A DNA stretch of 64,000 nt, from the NCBI RefSeq assembly GCF_009870825.1, contig NZ_WTWY01000001.1, positions 868,001 to 932,000 of the forward strand, written 5' to 3'. Below, piece after piece: positions 35,741 through 44,519 of this stretch. The notes under the pieces were generated by a model. That model did not search any database. It had not been told where the DNA came from and saw only the letters and a program-made list of their open reading frames with translations. The DNA comes from Paenibacillus sp. USDA918EY. GTDB lineage: Bacteria > Bacillota > Bacilli > Paenibacillales > Paenibacillaceae. The first letter of the stretch is position 1. Each line of letters opens with the position of its first letter. A program made the translations under genes and the position numbers.

Positions 35741-37228
35741 TTATTTCCGCATTTTATTGGTTGATTTGTTTTTGGAATCCGAAATGGAAGGGCGCTTCCT
35801 AAGACCCCAAAAAGGTCCGCGAACGAACGTGTCCAGGAAGTCGGAAAAGTTCATCGGAGCGAGCGGCGTTAAATAGGACGTTCCCAGGTTGGTCACTCCC
35901 GACAGGTGGATTACCACAAGACCGATACACATCATCAGCCCCAAATTTCCCAATATGCCGGCCATGATGATCAGTCCGAACCGGATCAGGCGGATGGACG
36001 CGCTCATAATATAGCTTGGAATGACGAACGATGCGATGGCGGACGTGGCGACCGAGATAATGAGAATGTTGCTTGTGAACCCGGCCTGAACCGCGGCCTG
36101 TCCGATCACGATACCGCCTACGATACCGATCGTTTGGCCGATTTTCGTCGGGAGCCTTGCTCCGGCTTCACGGAGCAGCTCGATCGTCGTCTCCATAAGC
36201 AGCGCTTCGATAAGGGGCGGGAAAGGAACCTTTGCCCGCGACTCCGTCAAGTTCAGAAGCATCGTATGCGGGATCATTTCATAGTGATAGGTGGTTACGG
36301 AAACGTAAAACGCGGTAAAGCTGATCGTAATGAGAAAACCGATGAATCGCAAGACCCTCAAGGCAGTCCCAAGCAGCCAGCGTTGATAATAATCGTCCGG
36401 AGAAGAGAAAAAATCAAAAAAATTGGTAGGAGAAACAAACGCGGACGGGCTTCCGTCCACAAAACCGGCGATTCGGCCGCCGATCAGCTTGGACGCGATG
36501 GCGTCCGGGCGCTCCGTCGTCATGAACTGCGGGAAAACGGAGTTCGGGTTTTCGTCGATCAGCTGAACCAGCATGTTCGAATCCATAATGGCGTCGAATT
36601 CGATCGATTGAATCCGTTTCTTCAAGTCTTCCACCATGTTTTGATCCGCAATCCGGTCGAGATATACCAATACAACGTCGGTTTTAGCGATTTCCCCGAC
36701 CTCAAACTTGACGGTTTTTAAATGCGTGCTTTTAATTTTTTTTCGAAGTACGCCCAGATTCTCCGACAAATTTTCCACGAAGCCGTCGTGGGGACCGGAG
36801 ATGACCGTTTCCGTTTCGGATTGAGAGATGCTTCTGCCTACAGGCTCGGAAATATCGACGAGATAGGTCAGGTCCCGAAAAAATATGGCGGCTTGCCCGT
36901 CCAAGATCCCTTTGACGCATTCTTTGGCGTCGCCCGTCAGCTTATATTGGGACCGTTTAAAGATTTGTGTTGCTTCATCCTCGGTTGCATCGGAAAGGGG
37001 ATCAACGATATCCCGCTTTAGCGGCTCCGGGCCCACGAGGAAAGGGAGATAAACGATATGTACATGGCAATTGGGATACGTGCGCTGTTGAAAGTCGATG
37101 CAGTCCTTAAACTGATCCAATATATGATTCAAGGTAGGTTTTTCGTTTTTTTCGGGTTTGACGGTCACTTGTTCCGTGCTATTCCCCTGCGTGAACAAAA
37201 ATTTCTTTAAATTTTGAAAAACGCCCAT
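35741..37228 (-). CDS. gerA: Spore germinant receptor GerA subunit
   Basis: The 495-residue protein has a large N-terminal cytoplasmic part (SQYKLTGDAKECVKGILDGQ, ISQSETETVISGPHDGFVEN), then four to five membrane segments (MIPHTMLLNLTESRAKVPFP, GGIVIGQAAVQAGF) and a basic C terminus. GAGGTG supports the ATG at 37228. It is the first gene of a complete receptor operon, direct evidence that the host forms spores. A forespore sigma-G promoter is expected, but I could not place one confidently. Confidence 0.94.
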   Translation of the reverse strand: MGVFQNLKKFLFTQGNSTEQVTVKPEKNEKPTLNHILDQFKDCIDFQQRTYPNCHVHIVYLPFLVGPEPLKRDIVDPLSDATEDEATQIFKRSQYKLTGDAKECVKGILDGQAAIFFRDLTYLVDISEPVGRSISQSETETVISGPHDGFVENLSENLGVLRKKIKSTHLKTVKFEVGEIAKTDVVLVYLDRIADQNMVEDLKKRIQSIEFDAIMDSNMLVQLIDENPNSVFPQFMTTERPDAIASKLIGGRIAGFVDGSPSAFVSPTNFFDFFSSPDDYYQRWLLGTALRVLRFIGFLITISFTAFYVSVTTYHYEMIPHTMLLNLTESRAKVPFPPLIEALLMETTIELLREAGARLPTKIGQTIGIVGGIVIGQAAVQAGFTSNILIISVATSAIASFVIPSYIMSASIRLIRFGLIIMAGILGNLGLMMCIGLVVIHLSGVTNLGTSYLTPLAPMNFSDFLDTFVRGPFWGLRKRPSISDSKNKSTNKMRK

Positions 37229-37401
37229 GATCAACACCTCGTGGGTATTTTCCCCATGGAAGGGGTAAATATGCATTCGCACTTTTCCTGTAATTTTCCG
37301 CAGTAGATTTATATTGTAAGGAACGTACGTTCTTGTTAGAATGATATAAAACCTAGAACCGCAGCACGAAAAATATTGAATCCCATAGGAGGAAAACAGG
37401 A

Positions 37402-37926
37402 ATGAATTCGCTAGCGTTTTTGGTGATTGACGTACAGAAGGGCATGTTTCCTGAGAAGGACCCGGTTTATAACGGAGATGCATTGTTGTTGAAGCTTCAA
37501 GGTTTGCTGGACAAAGCGCGAAGCTGCGGCGTACCCGTCATCTACGTTCAGCATAACGAAGGGCCGGGCGAACAGCTCGAAACGGGGGCTTCGGATTGGG
37601 AGATCCATCCTTCCGTCGCGCCCCAGGAGGGAGAAGCCGTCATCCAGAAGTTCACGCCGGATTCATTCCATGAAACAAATCTGCAGCAGGTCCTGACGGA
37701 AAAAGGAATTCGCAGCTTGGTTATCGCGGGGCTTCAAACCGACTTTTGCGTTCATGCGACAAGCACGAGGGCAGCCGAGCTGGGATATGAGGTCACCGTC
37801 GCGGAGGACGTCCACAGCACATGGGGACAAGGAGGGCAAACAGCGCAAGAAATCATTGAACGGCATAATCGGCAATTTCGCGGGTTCGCCGCCGTGAAGA
37901 AGGCCTCGGAGATCGAATTTTGCTAA
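37402..37926 (+). CDS. Isochorismatase-family cysteine hydrolase
   Basis: The 174-residue hydrolase has the catalytic triad Asp10 (VIDVQKGMF), Lys83 (IQKF) and Cys116 (QTDFCVHAT) and the non-proline cis-peptide region typical of nicotinamidase/isochorismatase enzymes. AGGAGG precedes the ATG. It probably hydrolyses a small amide or ester; the substrate is unknown. It lies between the divergent ger operon and the alkylation-repair operon but has a different function. Confidence 0.9.
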   Translation: MNSLAFLVIDVQKGMFPEKDPVYNGDALLLKLQGLLDKARSCGVPVIYVQHNEGPGEQLETGASDWEIHPSVAPQEGEAVIQKFTPDSFHETNLQQVLTEKGIRSLVIAGLQTDFCVHATSTRAAELGYEVTVAEDVHSTWGQGGQTAQEIIERHNRQFRGFAAVKKASEIEFC

Positions 37927-38000
37927 AACAGGTCAAGTCGCGCCCGGAAAACGAAACGATTCTTTAATATCACAATCTTGCTTTTCTATTCCGATATTCC

Positions 38001-38028
38001 TTCGTCCGGACGAAAAAGAGGGTATACT
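38001..38028 (+). promoter_or_regulatory. Palindrome and -10 of the ada operon
   Basis: A perfect 14-base palindrome TTCGTCCGGACGAA (38001-38014) occupies the -35 position relative to TATACT (38023-38028). No good -35 hexamer is present. This fits an activator- or repressor-controlled promoter, possibly bound by methylated AdaA. Confidence 0.5.
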
Positions 38029-38049
38029 TTGGGTGAAGGGGTGACGAAT

Positions 38050-38655
38050 ATGAACACGGCAAAAGAAGAGGCGCTAACGGAGGAAAAGTGGGAGGCGATC
38101 GTCGGGAACGACGCATCATATGACTTCGTGTTTTTTTACGCTGTCAAATCGACGGGGATTTTTTGCAGACCTTCCTGCAAGTCAAAAGTCCCCAACCGGG
38201 CCAACGTCCGGATCTTCCGCACCGCGGAAGAAGCCATCCGGGAGGAATTCCGACCGTGCAAGCGGTGCAAGCCGACGGGCGAACGTTTGCCGGACCGCGA
38301 GTGGGTCGACGCGATCGCCCGATACATGGAGCGGCATTACGACTGCGCGATGACGCTGAATATGCTGGCAGAGATGTTCCATGGGAGCCCGTACCACTTG
38401 CACCGAACGTTCAAAAAGATCATGAATGCAACGCCGGTGGCCTATTTGCAAGGCATCCGACTGGATAAGGCGCGCGAGCTGCTCGCTCAAACCAATATCT
38501 CCATAGCCGAGATCGGGAGCCGGGTCGGACTTCCGAATCCGTCCTATTTTATCTCGCTCTTCAAACGAAAATTCGGCATAACCCCTTACGAGTATCGAAA
38601 ACGGATTATGGGAACGGGGATATGGACCCAAGGAGGCGCATTCGATGAAAAGTGA
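38050..38655 (+). CDS. adaA: AdaA-type methylphosphotriester methyltransferase/AraC activator
   Basis: Takes a methyl group from DNA phosphotriesters onto a Cys and then activates repair genes. The 201-residue protein has the zinc-bound Ada domain (GIFCRPSCKSK with the acceptor Cys, then RPCKRCKPT) and an AraC helix-turn-helix domain (MLAEMFHGSPYHLHRTFKKI). The ATG at 38050 follows AAGGGGTGA. It overlaps adaB by 11 bases. As first gene it probably autoregulates the six-gene operon. Confidence 0.93.
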   Translation: MNTAKEEALTEEKWEAIVGNDASYDFVFFYAVKSTGIFCRPSCKSKVPNRANVRIFRTAEEAIREEFRPCKRCKPTGERLPDREWVDAIARYMERHYDCAMTLNMLAEMFHGSPYHLHRTFKKIMNATPVAYLQGIRLDKARELLAQTNISIAEIGSRVGLPNPSYFISLFKRKFGITPYEYRKRIMGTGIWTQGGAFDEK

Positions 38656-39199
38656 CGTTGTAGGGCCTGTTTATTGGTCGGTGTTGGAACATGGAGGCTG
38701 GAAGCTGCACCTCGCAGCGACATCCAGCGGACTTTGCTACGTTGGTTCGGCGAACAAACCGTTTGAGGAAATGGAAGAATGGTTGGGAAAACAGATGCGA
38801 CCGGCGAAGCTGATCAGGAACGATGAGGCGCTGTCGCCATATATCGGCGAATTGATGGATTATATCGACGGCAAGCTGATACGCTTCACGATTCCCTGCG
38901 ACTTGGTCGGCACCCCGTTCCAGCGCTCGGTGTGGGAGGCGCTGCGCTCCATTCCCTATGGGGAGACGCGCTCCTATTCGGACATCGCGGAATCGATCGG
39001 CAAGCCGGCCGCGGTTCGGGCCGTGGGTTCGGCGATTGGCGCCAATCCGGTGCTCATGTCGGTCCCATGCCATCGCGTCATCGGCAAAAACGGAGCCTTA
39101 ACCGGCTTCCGCGGCGGACTGGAGATGAAGTCGCGGCTGTTGTCCATCGAGAAAGAGGTCTCGGCTTCCCGGTTGCATGAGGCTGCCTGTCATGAATAA
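38645..39199 (+). CDS. adaB: Methylated-DNA--[protein]-cysteine S-methyltransferase
   Basis: Suicide repair protein that transfers alkyl groups from O6-alkylguanine or O4-alkylthymine to Cys142 in PCHRVIG. The 184-residue protein has the expected C-terminal DNA-binding domain (TPFQRSVWEALRSIPYGETR) and an N-terminal ribonuclease-like domain. AAGGAGG precedes its ATG inside the end of adaA. It overlaps the next gene by eight bases. Confidence 0.95.
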   Translation: MKSDVVGPVYWSVLEHGGWKLHLAATSSGLCYVGSANKPFEEMEEWLGKQMRPAKLIRNDEALSPYIGELMDYIDGKLIRFTIPCDLVGTPFQRSVWEALRSIPYGETRSYSDIAESIGKPAAVRAVGSAIGANPVLMSVPCHRVIGKNGALTGFRGGLEMKSRLLSIEKEVSASRLHEAACHE

Positions 39200-39905
39200 A
39201 GAAATGTCGGAACGGGTTGCTGCCTTGGAATGGGACGGCATTCACCATGCGTTGGACCGGCAAGGATTCGCCACGTTTCAACCGATTCTTACGCCGCAGG
39301 AATGCCGAGATTTTATCGAATCCTACCAAGCAGAGGAGCTTTACAGAAAAACGATCGACATGAAAAGATACCGGTTTGGGGTCGGAGAGTACAAGTATTT
39401 TCAATTCCCGTTGCCCGCTCGGCTGCAGCAGCTTCGTGAAGCGTTCTACGTCCCGCTGGCTGCTGCGGCTAACCGCTGGCTCGAGCAGCTGGGCAAGGAG
39501 CCCAAGTATCCCGGCACGCTTTCGGATTTTCTGGAAGAGTGTCATGCAGCCGGCCAACGCCGTCCCACGCCGCTTATTCTGAAATATGAAGCCGGCGGGT
39601 ACAATTGCCTTCACCAGGATTTGTACGGGGAAGTATTTTTTCCGTTCCAGGTCCTCCTTGTCTTAAACGAGGGGGATGAAGATTATTCCGGCGGCGAATT
39701 TTTGCTCGTTGAACAGCGGCCGCGCGCGCAAAGCAGGGGGCATGTCATCAGGCTCAAGCGTGGAACGGGCGTCATTTTTCCGACAAGCTTTCGTCCCGTT
39801 GAAGGAACGAGGGGTTACTACCGGGCTTCGCTGCGCCATGGCGTTGGAACCGTATCGGAAGGCACGAGGTTCAGCTTGGGGATTATTTTTCACGACGCGA
39901 CTTAG
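39192..39905 (+). CDS. 2OG-Fe(II) oxygenase in the alkylation-repair operon
   Basis: The 237-residue dioxygenase has the iron triad His141-x-Asp143 (LHQDLYG) and His216 (RHGV), with Arg226 as the likely 2-oxoglutarate ligand in the jelly-roll fold. AlkB uses this chemistry for direct demethylation of bases, but the overall sequence reads as a separate prokaryotic 2OG oxygenase family. ATGs at 39177 and 39192 both overlap the adaB stop; 39192 has GAGGC at correct spacing. Its placement suggests a repair-type role, unproven. Confidence 0.82.
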   Translation: MNKEMSERVAALEWDGIHHALDRQGFATFQPILTPQECRDFIESYQAEELYRKTIDMKRYRFGVGEYKYFQFPLPARLQQLREAFYVPLAAAANRWLEQLGKEPKYPGTLSDFLEECHAAGQRRPTPLILKYEAGGYNCLHQDLYGEVFFPFQVLLVLNEGDEDYSGGEFLLVEQRPRAQSRGHVIRLKRGTGVIFPTSFRPVEGTRGYYRASLRHGVGTVSEGTRFSLGIIFHDAT

Positions 39906-39952
39906 ACGAAAACGTTGATGCCATACGGAATCATAAAAAGAGGGGAGAAGCC

Positions 39953-40771
39953 ATGGCCTATACTCTGGAACATAAAACGCCGAAGTCGGTGCTGAACAAA
40001 GGAACGGGGTTTTTATCCGGATACAGTCACTCGCTAAACCCCTATGTAGGATGTTCTTTTGGCTGCTCCTATTGCTATGTCCGGCGCATGCCTGTGGCAA
40101 CCTTTCGCGACCAGGCATGGGGGACGTGGGTGGACGCCAAGGACGGAGCGGCGGACGTATTCCGCAAAGAGCTTAAGAGAGCCCGAAACAACGGTCCCGT
40201 TACGATTTTTATGTCCTCGAGCACGGACCCGTACCAACCGGCGGAAGCGAAGGCAGGCATTACGCGCTCCTTGCTGGAGGCCATGGCAAACGATCCCCCT
40301 GACTTTTTGCTCGTACAGACCCGAAGTCCCCTTGTTAAGCGGGATATCGATCTGCTGGTACGGCTGGGGAATCGCGTAAGGGTCAGCATGACCGTGGAAA
40401 CGGACAGGGAGGATGTTCGGCGGCAATTTACGCCGGGCACCCCGGCCATTGAAGCCCGGCTTCGGACACTGAAGCTCCTCAAAGAAGCGGGCGTTCCAAC
40501 GCAGGCAACGATTGCGCCCGTGCTTCCGTGCACGGACGGTTTCCCCCGCAAATTGCGGCCGCTTGTCGAACGGATCTGCATCGACGATTATTTTATGGGT
40601 GATGGAAGCGGAGGACGGCGTACCCGCAGTTTGGGCATCGAACGGCTGTACGGGGAAATGGGACTGAAGGAGTGGTACGGTCCGGAAGCTTACCGGTACG
40701 TGTATGACCGGTTCCTTGAAACATTTCCCCCGGAACAGGTGTTCATCAGCCAACAGGGGTTTGAGCCCTAA
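39953..40771 (+). CDS. SPL-like (Rv2578c-type) radical SAM protein
   Basis: The 272-residue protein has the radical SAM cluster CX3CX2C (Cys34, Cys38, Cys41 in GCSFGCSYCYV) and the barrel motifs FMSSSTDPYQPAE and RVRVSMTVETD. This pattern belongs to the spore-photolyase-like/Rv2578c group, whose substrates are mostly unknown. GAGGGGAG precedes the ATG. It lies between an oxygenase and a DNA glycosylase in the ada operon, consistent with radical chemistry on damaged DNA; this is inference. Confidence 0.85.
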   Translation: MAYTLEHKTPKSVLNKGTGFLSGYSHSLNPYVGCSFGCSYCYVRRMPVATFRDQAWGTWVDAKDGAADVFRKELKRARNNGPVTIFMSSSTDPYQPAEAKAGITRSLLEAMANDPPDFLLVQTRSPLVKRDIDLLVRLGNRVRVSMTVETDREDVRRQFTPGTPAIEARLRTLKLLKEAGVPTQATIAPVLPCTDGFPRKLRPLVERICIDDYFMGDGSGGRRTRSLGIERLYGEMGLKEWYGPEAYRYVYDRFLETFPPEQVFISQQGFEP

Positions 40772-40813
40772 CGACGGTCCAGCGAATGGATGGAAAAGGA
40801 AGGCGGGCGCCGC

Positions 40814-41431
40814 ATGTTAAGCGAAAGCACGACGTTTTTTCAATATGGAGAGATCGAAATAACGGCGCTCCGGGGAGCGGATCCCGTTCTTGGCGCAGCC
40901 ATGGACAGGATCGGATTCCTCAAACGTCCCACGACGCCGGACTTGTTTAAGGCATTGGCCCAAGCAGTCGTCGGCCAGCTCATTTCCGTCAAGGCGGCTC
41001 AATCCGTCTGGGAACGGATGGTTGCCCGGTTCGGCCGAATCGATCCTCCCTCGATTACGGCGCAGTCCCCGGAGGAACTTCGGGCATGCGGTTTGACCAT
41101 GAAAAAAGCGGCATGCATTTATCGGACCGCTTGCCGCATGGAAAGCGGCGAGCTTGACCTCGACGAGCTGGCCCTTCTTCCCGACACCGAGGTTGTCCGG
41201 AGACTGACGTCCCTTGACGGTATCGGGGTTTGGACGGCTGAAATGCTGCTGCTGCACGCCTTGGAGCGACCCGACGTGGTCAGTTGGGGAGATGTCGCGA
41301 TCCGGCGCGGAATGATGAAGTTATACGGATTGGACGGTTTGACGAAGAAGGAGTTCGACCGTTACCGGGAGCTTTATTCACCGTACGGTTCCGTCGCATC
41401 AATCTATCTTTGGGAAATATCTTACGAATAG
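40814..41431 (+). CDS. alkA: DNA-3-methyladenine glycosylase II (AlkA-like)
   Basis: Removes alkylated bases from DNA. The 205-residue protein has the helix-hairpin-helix SLDGIGVWTAEM (133-144) and the catalytic Asp160 in WGDVAIRRG. It is shorter than E. coli AlkA because the N-terminal TBP-like domain is absent, as in many Bacillota. The ATG at 40814 follows AAGGAAGG; an in-frame ATG at 40790 precedes that site. It is cotranscribed with its neighbours. Confidence 0.9.
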   Translation: MLSESTTFFQYGEIEITALRGADPVLGAAMDRIGFLKRPTTPDLFKALAQAVVGQLISVKAAQSVWERMVARFGRIDPPSITAQSPEELRACGLTMKKAACIYRTACRMESGELDLDELALLPDTEVVRRLTSLDGIGVWTAEMLLLHALERPDVVSWGDVAIRRGMMKLYGLDGLTKKEFDRYRELYSPYGSVASIYLWEISYE

Positions 41432-41442
41432 GAAGGAGATGA

Positions 41443-42132
41443 ATGATGGAAACGGCGGCAATACGCGAAAAACTGTTGGAACTGGCCGAGCCGGAATATC
41501 AGAGGTTTGCGTCATCGCTAATTCCGGGCGTGTCCAACCTGTTGGGCGTCCGGATCCCTGAGCTTCGTAAATTGGCCAAGCGTATGGCCGAGGAAGACAG
41601 GCGCGCTTATTTGCGGCATGCTTCAGCCGAGTATTTTGAGGAAGTGATGCTGCAGGGGATTCTGATTGCAAACGAGAAAGCCGATCCAGCCGAAAAGCTG
41701 GAGCTTATCGCTTCGTTTGTCCCCAAAATCGACAATTGGTCGGTATGCGATACGTTTTGCGCCGGCCTGAAGTTCGCCAAGTCCAACCAAACGCTGGTGT
41801 GGGATTTCCTTCAACCCTATTTGCAATCCCAACACGAGTATGAGATCCGGTTCGGCGTGGTCATGCTGTTGAACTATTATATCGATGAGGCGTACATTGA
41901 CCGCGTGCTTCGAATTTTGGATCGGATCCGGCATGAGGCTTATTATGTCCGTATGGCGGTAGCCTGGGCGTTGTCCATGTGTTATGTCCATCTGCCGGAA
42001 CCAACCATGGTGTATCTGCAAAACAGTACCGTTGACGATTTTACCTATAACAAAGCGCTGCAAAAAATAATCGAATCGACCCGTGTGAACTCCGAAACGA
42101 AGCAGCTGATCCGATCGATGAAGCGAAAATGA
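41443..42132 (+). CDS. DNA alkylation repair protein, AlkD-like
   Basis: The 229-residue all-helical HEAT-like protein of the AlkC/AlkD family has LLGVRIPELRKLAKRM near the N terminus, the conserved IDNWSVCDTFC and the repeat helices YEIRFGVVMLLNYYID. Such proteins excise bulky or positively charged alkyl bases without base flipping. AGGAAGGAG precedes the ATG pair. It is the last gene of the operon, followed by a terminator at 42241. Confidence 0.9.
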   Translation: MMETAAIREKLLELAEPEYQRFASSLIPGVSNLLGVRIPELRKLAKRMAEEDRRAYLRHASAEYFEEVMLQGILIANEKADPAEKLELIASFVPKIDNWSVCDTFCAGLKFAKSNQTLVWDFLQPYLQSQHEYEIRFGVVMLLNYYIDEAYIDRVLRILDRIRHEAYYVRMAVAWALSMCYVHLPEPTMVYLQNSTVDDFTYNKALQKIIESTRVNSETKQLIRSMKRK

Positions 42133-42240
42133 CTCTTCCGAAACATCGGACGAACGATGCCTGGTATGCGGAAACGTATATTAGCGGCTCCATCATTAAA
42201 ATTAATAAGCGAATCAAAGTGTCTGATAAAGAGCACATTT

Positions 42241-42281
42241 AAAAGGGTGGATCTTCGATATTCGAAGCTCAGCCTTTTTTA
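42241..42281 (+). terminator. Terminator of the ada operon
   Basis: An imperfect stem with core CTTCGA-TAT-TCGAAG, extended by AGG/CCT pairs, ends in six Ts. Confidence 0.8.
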
Positions 42282-42340
42282 ATGTTCTTTTAAGATAATT
42301 ATTGTATAATATCCGCCTAGATAGATGGGAGAGGATATAC

Positions 42341-44149
42341 GTGCATCAATTGTTTAAGCCATCAAAGCGTTTGGGGGCAACCCTGCTTACCCTTTTCTTT
42401 GGCGGTTTTGTGTTGAATTTCATCATGCAGGCGGCGTCGCTCGGTATGGATTTGGGGAGCGTTTTCGCCTGGATTTCGAATTACTATTGGCTTTATATTT
42501 CCGGGAGCTTGTTTTTCTTTTTTGTGCTGCTCGTGTTTGCCGCCATCGTTCCGAATGTGTATTCCGGCGCGCTGCTTGCGTTTCTGGTATGCTGCGTTCT
42601 TGCGGTGGCCAACTATAAAAAGTTGGGCACAACGGGCGAACCGCTGTTTCCATGGGATTTGATGCAAGTCAAAAACGCCAAGGAAATGACGAAGATTACC
42701 CATGGGATGATCTCGCCGACGGCCATTGTCATCACCATCGTTGTCGTGGCCGCCCTCGTGTATCTCGTGTTCAAACTTCCTAAGCTCAAGGTTCAACTGC
42801 CGCTGCGGCTTGCCATGATCGTCGTGTCCGTGCTGATGATTGCGGGTTTTATCCAAATGGTCGGAAGTCAAACCGCGCTCGCAACATCGATGAACTATCA
42901 AAACATTCCATGGAATCAGAAGGTCAATTATTCGCAGAACGGTTTCGTGTATGCATTTGCCGGCAACTTGAACCAGAAACTGATGGAAAAACCTGAAGGT
43001 TACAGCAAAGAAGCGATTGAAGCCATTGCGCAAAAATATCGGGATATGCCGGACCAAGCCGATGGAAAAACGCCGGCGGAACAGCCGAACGTCATGTATA
43101 TGATGGACGAAGCCTTTTTTGACCCTACCCGGCTGCCGACCTATACATTCAGCGAAGATCCGTTGAAGTTTATCCATCAGCAGGAGCATGCGACGCCGTC
43201 CGGATTTATGTTATCTCCTGAGTTTGGCGGAAATACAGCCAACATCGAATTCGAAGCGTTGACCGGGTTGTCGATGTATTTTCTTAAGGACGGTTCCATC
43301 CCTTATCAACAGCGGATCGTCAAAATGTCAACGCTGCCGTCGATTGTCAGCATATTGAAGGACAAAGGCTATCAAACCAAAGCCCTTCATCCGTTTGACG
43401 ATTCGTTTTATAACCGGAACCGGGTATATCCGATTCTTGGCTTCGATCAATTTACAAGCGAAAAGGATATGGAAAACGCGGAACGTTTTACGCCTAACGG
43501 TTACATTTCGGACATGGCTGCGGTAAAAGAAGCGGTACGCGAGCTGCAGACATCGGATAAACCGACGTTCCTGCATTTGGTTACCATGCAAAACCACTTC
43601 CCGTTCACCAAAGGGTTGAACGGCCCCAATACCATCACTGTCGGGGGCGTGAAACCGGAATATAAGGACGAAATGGAAACGTACGTGCATGATACGAAAT
43701 TGACGGACGAAGCCCTTGCTTATTTAAGCGGGGAACTAAAAAAAATCAAGCGCCCGACGATCGTCGTATTTTGGGGAGACCATCTGCCGGCCTTGTCCGC
43801 AGGAATTTATACGCAGGCGGGCTGGGATACGAACCCGAGATTAAAGCACGAAACGAAACTCATTTATATGGCGAATTTCGATATCGGCAAGCAGCCGGTT
43901 GGCACGATCAGTCCTGCTTTTATCGGACCGACGTTATTCCAATTGAGCGGGCAGCAGCTTCCTCCGTATTACAGACTGCTGGAGAAAGTCAGATCCGAAA
44001 TTCCGGGGTTGAACAAGCATGTTCTGTTGGGAGCTTCGGGCGTCGTTTCGCAATTAACGCCTGAGCAGCAGTCGCTGCTGAACGATTACCGATTGGTTGA
44101 ATACGATTTGCTCGAAGGGGAGCAATACGCCAAAGATCTTCTTTTTTAA
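42341..44149 (+). CDS. LTA-synthase-family phosphoglycerol transferase
   Basis: The 602-residue protein has about five N-terminal membrane helices (to residue 195) and an extracellular sulfatase-fold domain. Active-site regions include NVMYMMDEAFFDP, the nucleophile-type TANIEFEALTGLSMYFL and, further on, VVFWGDHLPAL and LKHETKLIYM. It transfers phosphoglycerol to wall polymers or glycans; whether it makes lipoteichoic acid is unclear. The start is a GTG at 42341 after GGAGAGG. It has its own downstream terminator. Confidence 0.87.
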   Translation: MHQLFKPSKRLGATLLTLFFGGFVLNFIMQAASLGMDLGSVFAWISNYYWLYISGSLFFFFVLLVFAAIVPNVYSGALLAFLVCCVLAVANYKKLGTTGEPLFPWDLMQVKNAKEMTKITHGMISPTAIVITIVVVAALVYLVFKLPKLKVQLPLRLAMIVVSVLMIAGFIQMVGSQTALATSMNYQNIPWNQKVNYSQNGFVYAFAGNLNQKLMEKPEGYSKEAIEAIAQKYRDMPDQADGKTPAEQPNVMYMMDEAFFDPTRLPTYTFSEDPLKFIHQQEHATPSGFMLSPEFGGNTANIEFEALTGLSMYFLKDGSIPYQQRIVKMSTLPSIVSILKDKGYQTKALHPFDDSFYNRNRVYPILGFDQFTSEKDMENAERFTPNGYISDMAAVKEAVRELQTSDKPTFLHLVTMQNHFPFTKGLNGPNTITVGGVKPEYKDEMETYVHDTKLTDEALAYLSGELKKIKRPTIVVFWGDHLPALSAGIYTQAGWDTNPRLKHETKLIYMANFDIGKQPVGTISPAFIGPTLFQLSGQQLPPYYRLLEKVRSEIPGLNKHVLLGASGVVSQLTPEQQSLLNDYRLVEYDLLEGEQYAKDLLF

Positions 44150-44519
44150 CTTTGAAATGATAGAAAAACATGAGGCCGTCCCAAAGATCTTAGATCTTGA
44201 GGGCGGCCTCGTTTTGCTGTTGAGAGACGCTACGGACACGAATCGAATCATTCCTCCCATCGCTCTTGCGCTCCAATTTCCTGCCGTCAACTTAAACCGC
44301 ATTTACGGCAAATCATCAGTATCAATTCCAGGATTGCCGGGTAAACCTTGGGTTCCATTGCGAAAACTGCCTAAGCCGGTATCATGAGCCATCGTCGCCA
44401 TGAACTCCGTTGAAAGCAGCTATTGAAAATTGTTCGTCATCACGCAATAATAAAGATTCATGCATCGTTCCGTCCGAATGATGCTAAAAATCTATGCAGA
44501 GAAAAGGAAGTGATTCCAA
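44150..44519. other. Intergenic region with small minus-strand frame
   Basis: After the terminator at 44172-44215 the remaining 300 bases contain only a 32-codon minus-strand frame at 44303-44401 (MATMAHDTGLGSFRNGTQGL) with a poorly spaced GGAG. I cannot identify it. No other gene is seen. Confidence 0.4.
44172..44215 (+). terminator. Terminator of LTA-synthase-like gene
   Basis: GAGGCCG pairs with CGGCCTC, with a nested AAGATC-TTA-GATCTT hairpin in the loop, followed by GTTTT. Confidence 0.75.

Noticed and set aside
37228..37330. Forespore sigma-G promoter for the ger operon
   Set aside because: GAATG and CAT elements occur but not with the required spacing and -10 sequence, so no specific promoter is claimed.
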